Shown here one piece after another: positions 11,876 through 23,400 of a stretch of 64,000 nt of DNA. Origin of the DNA: Carnegiea gigantea (lineage: Eukaryota > Streptophyta > Magnoliopsida > Caryophyllales > Cactaceae). Below the pieces are notes generated by a model. The model was not told the DNA's origin. It did no database searches and saw nothing but the letters and a program-made list of their open reading frames with translations. Each line of letters opens with the position of its first letter. Within the stretch, counting starts at the first letter, position 1. The DNA lies in contig JAKOGI010003111.1 in assembly GCA_029747015.1 (NCBI GenBank), positions 1-64,000 of the forward strand, written 5' to 3'. The position numbers and the translations under genes are program-made.

Positions 11876-14800
11876 TGTAATAGTCTGACCCTAAATCATA
11901 TTTATTTATTTAATTAAGCCATGTCATTCATTTTTCACATTTATTTATCTCATTGAATCATCCCAGTTGGGAAAATTTATGTCGGGCCCTACTTTGCAAT
12001 TCGAGTTTCAGTTACTGGACAATTTCGAAAAAATTGATAGTAGACCTCAATATCTATGATTTAAAAGATTAAATTATTTTTCATGACATCACATTTAATC
12101 TCGAGCTTTAGAAAAAAAAATTCAAGTGCATTCGGTTGGAGCTATTTTTCGAACCCGAGCCCGTTTAAGGCCAATTTTGGCCAATCAAGACTTGACTCTA
12201 TTTATTTGCCTAATTACCCTTAATTAGGCCTAATCTCTACTTAGCAAAAGCTGATTTTTGTGCTTAATTTTCAGCCAAGTCTTATCCCTTCAATATACAC
12301 CAAGTGTTTGCAACCAAGTGATCAAGCTCTCCTTTCTCTCCCTACTTTCCTCTCCTCCTTCTCTCTACCCACAGCCGCAGCCCCCTCTCAGCCCTATTAT
12401 GGTGTTTTCCGACCATTTTTCGACTACTCTCTGGCAAGGATTTCAATCCCCAACAACCTCCATCCATTGGCTACCATCTTCTATCCTCAAAACCACCAAA
12501 TATCATCTCCATCTCCACTTATTTCAAGCTCAAAGTAAGTGACTTCAATCTTGTTCTTTGAATTTTGGTTTTTGCTTCTTGTTGTCGTTGTTTCGATGAT
12601 GGATCATGTTATTTTTCTTGAATTAAGAATCATCTTGGTGATGGATCATGATGGAGTTGAAGTTGGATGATGCTAGGGTTAGGGTTTTATCTTAATCATG
12701 CAAGCTTCATGTTCAAGTGTTGGATTTTGATTGTTTTAAATGCAATTTTGTGATCTTGGCATTGGTAATGAATATCAAGATGTTTATGCTGATTTATATA
12801 AGTTAGAGAGTGATTTTAGTGGGTGGTCATGTGAAGAAAAGATTGTAAATACGTGGTTATTGAGCTGTCAACAGACCTAAAACAGTGGCCACTTCAGGAT
12901 TAAGCGGGTACTGTTTGGCACATCCAAAATTCATTATTTTTGGTGTAGGGATAGCTTGATGAGTTAGCTTTCAATAAGCTTTGGAATTACTCAATTTCGA
13001 GCTGTGTGGACAAAGTTATGACCAATTTACTCAAGACTGTGCAGAATACATTGAAACTGGAAACTGAACTGGAACAGTAATTTTACGAAAAAACTGGTAT
13101 TGATTGGGCCACTGAAAAATTGTGATTTTTGGTATGTAGATAGATCAATGAGTTATCGTTCAAATGCCTTTTGAATTGCCTTAATCCGACTTCTGTGGAA
13201 AAAGTTATGGTCGTTTTGCTACGACTGCACAGATTGAACTGAAATTGTGCACGTCTGTGTTCTATCCTAATTTTATGGACCTTATTATGTGAATCATGCT
13301 TTATGTCCTGAATAAACATTTTAGTGGACATTATGAGCTTTTCATATTGGAGTTTTATATCTCAATTGGAGGTCAGGAGTGAAAGAGATGGGTTTACTAA
13401 TGCAGACCATCAAATGGTAACATGAGTGAATGTAGAAATGGTGACATTTGAAAATATTTTTAGACGTGTCTATATAATTATGGGTATTGCAAGGAAATTA
13501 CAAAGTGTAGTGAGTTCAACCAGTTTGTTTATGTACAGAAGCTCACTTGGGTTTGAAAACCGAGTTCAGTGAGCATGAAAATGAAATTTGAGAAGTGGGC
13601 ACAGTCATGACTCATGTTTGTGTCTATCAGATCTACAGAGGTTATTTGAGCTTTTATGAACCTCACAACGCCCCTCATGCATTGAACCTTCTATTATCCA
13701 TTTCAAAGGCATTAACCATTCTATTATCCATTTCAGAAGTAGCACACTTTTCATTATCCATTTCAGAAGTATCAGAAACTCATATTTCATTTATATCAAT
13801 TAAAACCTTTTCATTGTCACCTCAATCATTTCCATTTGGCCTATTTTGCTTCAATTTATTGTATTTCAAGTTTAATAACCCTAACTTATTTAAATCAGTT
13901 CATTTTGGTTTAACATGTCTTATATTGAATTAAAATCAGTTTATTATATTGAACTGCACAAGTTATGTATCCCATTTCATTACTCAATTTCTATTACACA
14001 TACTTTTAGTTACTCAATTATGCGAGTAAGGATCGTTTATTGACTACACATACTTATAATGACATTTATGAAACAGAGTTGTGGCCTAGTTATCATTCCC
14101 CATTTTGCATAAGTGTTGTCAAGTTAGAATATATTTATCAAATCAGATGGCATTTATGAAACAGCTGACTTGTATTAAGTCAGATGACATTTTTAAAGAC
14201 TCGAGGTACATGTATTGCCTATATCTTTAGAAATCACAGTGTATTTATCAACGTTATCATATTTTGATAAGTACATTAACGAATCAGTTACACAGTGATT
14301 TATCAGATAATTAGTGACCCTGTCAGTTATCATCTATAGGGTATTCGCCCTTTAGTTACCCACGTGGTTTCAGGCCAGGTCCCCCGGTCAGCTTGGCAGT
14401 CCATAGATCGTAACAGTATCAAGGGATTCACTATCAGATGATAATTAGCAATGCAGTTTTATATTCATCTCATTCCCTGTTTTGACCTTAAATGAATTGC
14501 AAAGTGGGCCCAATCAGTGTTTCAATGATCATTTAACAATTCAGGGATGCATGTACTGAGCTTCGGCTCACAGTTAGAAATGTGTTTCATGTTTTGTTTT
14601 AGGCAAATGCTCAGAGAATCGTCTTCATGCCAGTAAAGCAGTGGAAGAGAATAAGTTGAGGAAGGGAATCTGGGTGGATCAACACTGATACAGTGTATGC
14701 ATATTTTTAGAGTTGTATAATGAAATCTTTAGTGGATGGAGATGTAGATTACATGGTGAATTGTTTTTACTATAGTGTAAAAACCTTATGTTGGTTAACA

Positions 14801-14977
14801 GTTGATTATATATGGATTGAAGCTATGCTTAACTATTTTAATTATAGTGCTCATGTTTCAAGCCTTGTCCTTTTTGGACGGCGATAACGCCCCTATCATT
14901 GGATTTATCAGATTACAATTGAGTGATTTATTAAGGAGAATATAAACAGTGAAACATGTTTAATTTGGGCCGTTACA
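11876..14977 (+). repeat. Element A 3' LTR
   Basis: It has the same length (3102 bp) and order as the 5' LTR, starting TGTAATAGTCTGACC and ending GGGCCGTTACA. It is followed by the second CAATA. Confidence 0.95.
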
Positions 14978-17561
14978 CAATATATAGATATCAAATGCGT
15001 CGAGCGTTCAATTTCACACTACTGGATTAAGATTGTGATTTTGTTAGCCTGTGACATGCTCGTGCTATGTGTATATATCATGACTATGTTCTATGCCCAA
15101 GTGTTGCAGCCTACCAATTCATGTTACCTATTTGTCTTTAAGGATCTCGGGTTGAAAACTTTGTAAAATACGAGTCAGTCGATTAAAGCCCATTTGACTT
15201 CCTATTAAGCATGCGCTATCAATCTAGCTTTAATGCTTTTGAATAAGTACATTCCTCAAGTGATTTGTTTAAGAGAAGTTTGCTCATTACTGTGGCTAAA
15301 AAGACGTTTGAAAACTACTTAAACAAGCAACTTAAATGCTTACTGATGCCTTACTTGATTATAGAAGTTACTGAAATAGCCATCAGGATAGAAACAATGC
15401 AAATTATGAATGAATATCTTTGTGTTATGCTTAAAGGCATGCATTAATAAGCGTGAATACGAACTACTGTGATATAACGAGTATGTCGAGTTATGTGATT
15501 AGTAATGACTGTATACCATTCATTTGATAAGGACACTTTTAAGCGAACCAACTATGAGTGAGTTGTAGGTATGTAAGTTTTTAAGATAAGTTTTAATGAC
15601 ATTTCCTTTGTAAAATGAATGTGTGCTAACCATTAACTCATTTAAAAGCATAATGTGACAAGATGAATGGTTGTACGCTTTTCAAATGTTGAATGACCCT
15701 ATTAAGGTGTCAGCCTTCATGAGAATTAAAGTGCCATGACATGAAGCAATGTGAGTTTTGAGATAAAATGTGTTGTGAAATGACTATTGCATTTGAAATG
15801 TAAAGAAATTGAGATATTCTTGTGTGAATGCAACTATTAAAGTTTAAAAACGAGTTTCCATATTACCTATCTTGAAGAGTGAATGAATATGCAAAGATTA
15901 ACTTGTTTTAAGCACATTTTACCAAATGAGTGGTTTTATGCTTTCTGAGTCTATGTGAAATCATTAAGGCTTCGAGCCTCATGAGAATGAGAATGTCATT
16001 GTTTGTGATACAATGAAAGTTTTAATATAGACGCATATAGAGGTGAAATGCATCTAAAATATTTTGGGCTAGGAAAATGGTGCTACATGAATAATGATTA
16101 GGGAGAATGCTTAGTTCCCGGGAACCCTAGTACCTAGGGAGATAGACCCAGAAGTGAGAGCCCTAGAGGACCCTGATGGGGGTAGTATGTTGCCCAGGGA
16201 GTAGACCTAGAAGTGGGAACCCTGGAAGATCCTGACGGGGATAATATGAAGTGTGAGTGATGATCTCACTGATACGATGGAACGTGAGTGACGGCCCCAC
16301 CCGTACCTAGCACAAATATTAGATTTCGATGCCTAGGAAAATGTTTCGTATGTGATACATGACGTGAATGCCTCATTCGAGGTTGATATTGTGTAAAGAT
16401 TTGAAAATGTGCATATTTTCTTCAAAAGAGTTTTTTTTAAGATTCAATTATCTGCCAAGTGCATAACGACGGTTTTATAAGAACTATCATTGATTTAAGC
16501 GATATGTATTAATCTTACTCTCATGTAAAAAGAAGTCTTACGTGGTCATTTTATTTAAAACTCCTTGATGTTAGGTGGTTATATGTGAGCCAGGTGCTCT
16601 ATTGCATCCAATACCAGAATTGTTGCATGATATAGCTTATTAATGAATCCTATATGCGTCTTATGTGACGTTATACTTACATTGTGTGATCTTATGTTAA
16701 TATAACATGGAATTACCACCAATAAGCTATAAGATACTTAGTTCTAGCAAGTTAGGTACCTTGGGCATGAATTAGAAGGAGCATAAGGTCACCATTGAAC
16801 TAGAAAGGTCATTGAGGTGACGACAGATGTGGAAGACCCTATATGCTTATTATATAATATTATATATGTTAGATTGTGTGTCTACTACTTAAAGTGTGAC
16901 GTGCAACTGTTTTGTTTTCAGGGGGTTGAGAGTCATTCATGAGCGTGTGGTAGCTAATCTCCATATCTTTTCCCCATTTTCCTAGGTTTTCGACGTGACT
17001 GGTAGAAGTCAACTTACATACACGAAGTTAAAACATTCCCCTGCTTTGTAAAGGGTGTCATGTGTGCACATGTAGAAGTAGACTTATGAGTTAAACGATG
17101 TAATGTAATATATCCCTAAAGTTGTAAATGTACGAAAGCAAAGTACTGTAGTTCATGTAATGTATATTGTTTAGAAGTCGCTCTGTATGGCCATGTGAGC
17201 TAACTATATGATTAGCTAGTTGTCTTTTTAGCTAAAGTTAGTTATATTTTGAGATATAAACCCCAGTGCTCTGGATATGTGATCCATCGAATTGCATCTT
17301 TTATTTGCTTCTTCATTACTGAACTTTAATGTTTGGTATGCTCTGCGCGAGTGGCCCATAGAGTTGTGGACTCCGGCATGTAGCCCTTGAGCTTATTTGT
17401 ATGTTCTTTAATACTTCTAGTCAATGCAGGGATTTAATATAAGGCTTTAAGCTTGGGAAATGATCAGTTTTTGAGCGAAACTCTGTTCGTTTCGCCCCAG
17501 AACTTAAGTAGGAATTAAGAAATCATTGATACTTCTAACCCTAGCTGTTGGGGGTGTCACA
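14978..17561 (+). repeat. B LTR1, right part (after nested element A)
   Basis: It continues the LTR interrupted at 3661; the join is confirmed by uninterrupted copies near 22115 and 27770. It includes two adjacent ~60-base repeats (16133-16192 and 16193-16251, sharing AGGGAG, TAGACC(C/T)AGAAGTG and GA(C/T)GGGG). The end reads GGGGGTGTCACA. No gene is seen. Confidence 0.9.
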
Positions 17562-20500
17562 GATGGTAGCAGAGAAAGGTCCTGCGACTATAGGTCATGA
17601 CCTAAGTCTTGCGTTTCATAGAGTTATCTACAAACGTATTTGTGATGACGAGGTATATGACATGCTATTACGTGCAAATGTAGTTTTGGCATGACCGTTA
17701 GCGCATTTAGTTAGCTATGTGCGGCTTGAGTGAGCTAATTGATTGAGTGAATGAACCATTTGCTAGAATGTAGACTAAATGATTAGCATTCTCATAGATG
17801 AGCTAGCTCAATAATGATTGTTTTGTATATGAACCTCAGTAATTTAAATTAAACGTTTAAAGTACGCTTGATTTGAATTCAAATTATTGGCAAAGTCTTA
17901 ACTCTAAGCTCATTCTTACCCTTTAAGTACGATTTGCTCATCGGACCCCATAATGAAGTGAGCAGACGCACTTAATGGTTGGTAGGGAAAGAGCTAAAAG
18001 CAGTTAAATTATTCTCCTTTTGAAACCTAGAGACTTTGAGAGTTGAGACCCTTCCTAAATAGTGAGTTAAGGTTTTTCTCTCGCATTAATAGACCTTTCT
18101 AATTATATAGTTAGGCCTTATTGTTGCATCTGAAGATTTGCATTTGTTTTGCAATGATGTTCGAGCTTCATTCTATAAACATAAGTTTCTATGTGTAACA
18201 AGATGTTCAAATACCAACATGCCAAAATGCATACGTTGCTTGATGTGTTAATGACAAATTGTCAGTAAATGGTTAAAGATTGCTTTTCCTGATCAAAAGT
18301 TCTTTCAGACAATACCATTTTTTTTTCACGTGAATTCTTAATTGCTGAAGAAACTAAGTGAGAGCTTCGTTTGCACGCATGTCAACATAGGAAACTGTGA
18401 TAGAGTCTTGTTGATTGATACCTAAATGTTATTCCGAGCCTTTCATATACGTGCCATTAATACTTAGATGAGTCCTTAATATGGATAGTTATTCACATAG
18501 GCAGTCTTCCTAGCTTCCGAATATATAACTAATGTTAATCACAAGTCAGCTAGGCATCATGCTCATCAGGGCATGTAACGTTATTCTTATCATAAGATTG
18601 ATAGTGTCCTGGCTATATCACCCCCAAAACACCTAGAACAGAGATAAAAGGAAGAACCTGACAGACTTTGGAATTATTATACCATATGTATTACCTCGTC
18701 ACCTTTTGGGAAGACTATCCATACCTTTCCAATTCCTGATAAACTTTAACACCAAGTGTGGAAGCCGAGAATCTCTGCATGAGATTGAACCACCCCTTTC
18801 GTACCATGAGTTCCTAAGACTCCTACAATAACCCTATGAGAAATGAACGTCGTAACGCCTCAATGTATGTCTGTGAGACCATTAACGCCATTGTTGGCTT
18901 ATCAGTGGCTAGATCCTAACAATTTGGACAAACCTCAAGGCATGGTGTTGATCTTAGGTTGTAAATGAGGGTTGTACTTATGTATACTCGTCTAGATGCC
19001 CTTTTATAGGACCATGAACCAATGTGTTTTGAGGCATAAGCATAACATTATGAATGACGTAAAGGGCACAAAAGCCCACATAATTCCTTAGGTTCGATGT
19101 GCATAGTCATTTAGGTGTCTAGTGAATGAATTGTTTAGTAAATGCACATCTTGGTGTTTGCTTAACTTGAGTTTGGTTTGGCATGTGAATTGACTATCCA
19201 CATGATTTAACTTTTGTAATTCATGGCATTACATGGCCTTTAGGTCGTTATTTGCATTTTGTGAATTCTATGATTCCATGTTATAGCTGAATATACGCAC
19301 GTATTTAAAGCATGATGAGATGACCACAGAAATTTGCATTCACATATTCTTGCCTTTATAATCATGATTGAATAGCATAATAGTATACCATGCTTAGAAT
19401 TAAATTCTCGGCTTCAGATGCCGAGTTGTTATGCCCTTGTAACGTCATAACGGTATCGAATGTCATTTGAGGTTCGTTGCTATTGATACATTACTATGTA
19501 AGACTATGTTATGAGTCTCCTATGCCCTATGGTCAAAGGAAATTCTAGAGTTGTACTATGCTAACCATTTTGCTTGTTTACGTTGCTATTTTACTATATC
19601 GTGTTGATCGTACATGGTCTTGCCTCCATTCTAAATGTCTTGTTGTTGAGTCGTCATGCTGCCATTCTGCATCTTATCATTACTATGCTTCGAACCCAAT
19701 ACCAGCGCTTACACGTCTCTAAGCATAACCAAGAAGCCAAGTGTCTACCTCCTTTAAATGACTTGTGTTTAGACCTATGCTGGACTTTTACCACCCATCG
19801 ACTTACATTCTGGCCATAGCATTTTTCTTTCAATTTGTTCCTAACAATATATAACGCTGGTTCATGTTACAAGTGATTCTTAATCCTTGGTGTGCTCTGT
19901 TGTTGACTCTATGTGATACCAATGTGATTTTGAGTGCTACTTCAAGTTCTGTCGTTGTTGATGTGATGTAATATGATATCTCCGCTACTTTGGTATGATG
20001 TGGTGGCTTCCTGGCTCATTGACTTAACCTTTGAGTGATTTAACATCTTCATGCTTTCGAGTAAACCTGATTAAGTTAACCCCCTTTCATATGACCTTGA
20101 CATCCCTGTATAAGTTGCTATGAATGAAAGACCTAAAACTTAGTTGGGATTGATGTACAAGCATAGGAATGTCAGTTGCATATGTTTTCCTCTGGTAAAT
20201 TGCTTACTATATACTTATTAGATGTGTTCATATTGCTTATGATTCTTAGGCTTCAGAATGCATAAATGTTGATTCTATGCGATGTCATTGTACTAAAGTG
20301 ACTGTACATGATGCTTATGTGATGCCCTTACTACTCTAATGTGTTATAAGAGTCTCCAATTTGACTGTTTTGATCTTAAAGGTGATTTGAATTCATGTTT
20401 TAGAAAGAAACTACCTGTCTATGACCTTGAGATGTCATGACCTAATTATCACACCTTTTGATGCCGATTCTTAACGATGCATACACATAGAATTGTTGTT

Positions 20501-20821
20501 CACCATGCGAATAGTGTCTACATAACTAAGGGTCAGTGTTTGTTTTCTTTGAATAAGCTTAATATGGTTTTCCACACCAACTCATTTGCCCCTCTTCTAT
20601 GCATTTTCCCTCGGCGCCTAAATTGAGTGAGCAGAAGCTTGAAGAGGATTGGCAAGGAAGAGACTGGATACCATAAGCCCCTTTTCGGTTTCAATCAATT
20701 GTAAAACAAAATTTGTGATTTCAGTGCGAGTTGTGTAGAGTGTGTCATGTGTGTGCAGATCATAGGTACGACTGAACTGAGCTTTGGAATTTCGAGGACG
20801 AAATTCTTTTAAGGGTCAGAA
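17562..20821 (+). mobile_element. B internal region 1 (non-coding)
   Basis: It starts with a primer-site-like TGGTAGCAGAG (17564-17574, one mismatch to TGGTATCAGAG) and ends in a decayed purine tract (TTTTAAGGGTCAGAA). About 3.3 kb aligns with 23401-26452. No gag or pol motif was found on either strand. An 81-codon frame at 19574-19819 recurs at 25240-25485, but most base differences change the protein, so I do not call it a gene. Confidence 0.8.
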
Positions 20822-23400
20822 TGTGATACCCACATTTTATTTAAACTATCTAGCTTGTTTCTTAGTATTGCGAATTGTATTTTAGTATTTTAGTTGAGTT
20901 AGATCAATATCAATATGCTTGCTTAAGTGGTAATTTTATTAAAAAGAATATTATTGTTGCTATTATTATTGTTATTATTAGTTTTCAAAATTCTTTAATG
21001 ATTTTAATAAGCTTTAGTAAAAATTATTATCAGGTGCTAAATCGAGTAGATTCCTGAATATGACTAGATTGCCAAGCTGTGGGATTAGTTGCGCTAAATA
21101 TTAGACCATGCCTCATTGTCAGGAACAAATAAATCGACGAGTGATTGTGTTACTGGTTGGATTTTAGACTAAGAGGCATGAGATTGGGCTAGTAATATTA
21201 GTTGAATGGGCAAGCAATAAAAAAAAAAAGAGAAAGACTAAAAAAGGGGCCGAAGGCCCTTTCGTTTTCAGGGAAAAAAAGGGCACGAAGGGAGGGGGGC
21301 TCTCCATCTCGGTTCCCTACGACCCCCTCCCCAGTGAATAATAGAAGAGAGAGAGAGATTGAAGGAAAGAGAGAAAGAGAAGGGGCCGACCAGGCAGTGC
21401 GGCGGCGAAGATGGCACCACACCAGCGACCGCCCAGCCGCACAGAGCCCCGGGATGCCTGAACCCAAGAACGGAGGGACAGATCGAGGGCGAGCGAGAGG
21501 GAACTCAAGGAATCACGAATTAGGTGTGATTCAAGCAATTGAAGCACGATTTCGATGGCTAAGGCAGCTGGTGCTAGTAGCAGCGACCCCTAACGACTGG
21601 GTGGCCGGCTCGTGCGCAGACAACGAGAGGGAGAAGTCACGAATGACAAAGGTCATGAGGGTTAGCTGTCTGTTCAGCAGCTTGGTGGCTACTCGATGGT
21701 GCTGATTAGGCGGTGGAGCACCGGGTAGGATGTGGGGAGCAAGGGAACGAACCAATCCCATGCATGCCAACCTAACCAAACCCTAAGTCGGGTCCTTAAG
21801 CTTGGAGTTCAGGTGGGTGGTTCCTTATCCCTAAACCTATTACTAATTTACAAATATTTTTCAAATATTTGTGATAGCTGATTTAGTACTTAGGTTAAAA
21901 CTATAACAAGTTGTGAAATTGCAAGCAGTTGGTGAATCATTTGGGTTAAACTGAAATGATTTTAAGGATTGTTGTGGTTGGTGCTAGGAGGAGGAAGTTC
22001 GGGTTGAGCGTCTTAAATTGGTGAATTATAGAAGTGTTGAGATGTGCTAATTGTGTACTTACTTCCGTGATTGAACGTGTTTGTATGAACCTTGAACTTG
22101 TTTCGAGTATCATCATGACAATATATAGATATCAAATGCTTTGAGCCTTAGATTGCGTGCTGTCGGATTAAGATTCTGACTTTGTTAGCATGTGACTTGT
22201 TTATGCTATGTGTATATATCACGATTAAGTTCTATATCCAAGTGTTGCAACCTAGCTGTTCAGGCTGCCTATTCGTGTTTAAGGATCTCGCATTGAAAGC
22301 TTTGTGAAATATGTGTCAATCGATTAAATTCCATTTGATTCCATATTAAGCATGCGCTATCAATTTGGCTTTAATGCTTTTGAATAATTACATTCCTTGA
22401 GTGATTTGTTTAATAGTAGTTTGTTCATTACCATGGCTAAACAAGCTGCTTAAATGCTTACTGACGACTTAGTTGATTCTAGAAATTACTTAAGTAGCCA
22501 TCGGGATGGAAACAGCGCTAATTATGAATATGTTTATGTTATGCTTAACGGCGTATGTTAATAAGCATGAATGCGAACTACTGTGATGCGACGAGTATGT
22601 TGAGTTATATGATTAGTAATGACCGTATACCATTCATTTGACAAGGACACCTTTAAATTAACTAACTACGAATGAGTTGTAGGCATGAAAGCTTTTAAGA
22701 CAAGTTTTAATGAAATTTCCTTTGAAAAATGAATGCATATTTGGCCAATAACTCATTTAAAAGCATAATGTGACAGGATGAATGGTTGTATGCTTCTCAA
22801 AAGTTAGATGACCCTATTAAGGCGTTTAGCCTTCATGAGAATAAAAGTGCCATTGACAAGATGTAATGCAAGTTTTGAGGCAAAACCTATTGTGAAATGA
22901 CTGTTACATTTGAAATGTAAAGAAATCGAGACATTCATATGTGAATGCAACTATTAACGTCTAAAAATGAGTTTCCATATTACCTGTCTTGAAGAGTGAA
23001 TGAATATGCAAAGATTAACTCATTTTAAGCATATTTACCAAATGAGTGGTTTTATGCTTTCTGAGTTGAGGTGAAATCATTAAGGTTTTGAACCTCATGG
23101 GAATGAGAATGTCATTATTTGTGATAGAATGAAAGTTTTACTATAGATGCATTTAGAGGTGAAATGCATCGAAAACGTTTTGGGCTAAGAAAATGGTGCT
23201 ACATGAATAATGATTAGGGAGAATGCTCGGTTCTCGGGAACCTTAATACCTAGGGAGATAGACCTAGAAGTGGGAACCATAGAAGACCCTGACGGGGCTA
23301 GTATGTTACCCAGGGAATAGACCCAGAAGTGGGAACCTTGGAAAATCCCAACGGAGATAATATGAAATGTGAGTGATGATCTCACTGGTAAGATGGAATG
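20822..23400 (+). repeat. B LTR2, 3'-truncated
   Basis: It matches LTR1 and LTR3 from TGTGATACCC to about GATGGAATG at 23400, then joins sequence equivalent to 17695 of internal region 1. About 1.4 kb is missing against LTR1: the LTR end, the primer site and the first ~130 bases of the interior. It contains a GC island (21190-21790, with a 167-codon plus frame at 21202-21705) and the paired 60-base repeat (about 23249-23367). It carries the uninterrupted version of the A insertion site. Confidence 0.88.

Larger units (their letters stand above)
3662..14977 (+). mobile_element. Element A: complete but defective Ty3/Gypsy chromovirus-type retrotransposon
   Basis: The element is 11,316 bp with two LTRs of exactly 3102 bp each, TGTAATAG...TTACA termini, and a perfect CAATA target duplication (3657-3661 and 14978-14982). 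A primer site and polypurine tract sit in the right places. The order gag, protease, RT, RNase H, integrase, chromodomain remnant fits Gypsy chromoviruses. Every coding domain is wrecked by stops, frameshifts and deletions. In the first 170 bases the LTRs differ at about 13 positions, less further in. Its termini, primer site and purine tract match element C in opposite orientation, so the two are related families. Confidence 0.93.

Noticed and set aside
19574..19819. An 81-codon frame that recurs with identical length at 25240-25485 in the second B interior
   Set aside because: About 15 residues differ for roughly 20 base changes, so most changes alter the protein. There is no recognisable motif, and the reversed scrap at 33558-33832 carries the region with a shift. 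It looks like an open frame by chance.
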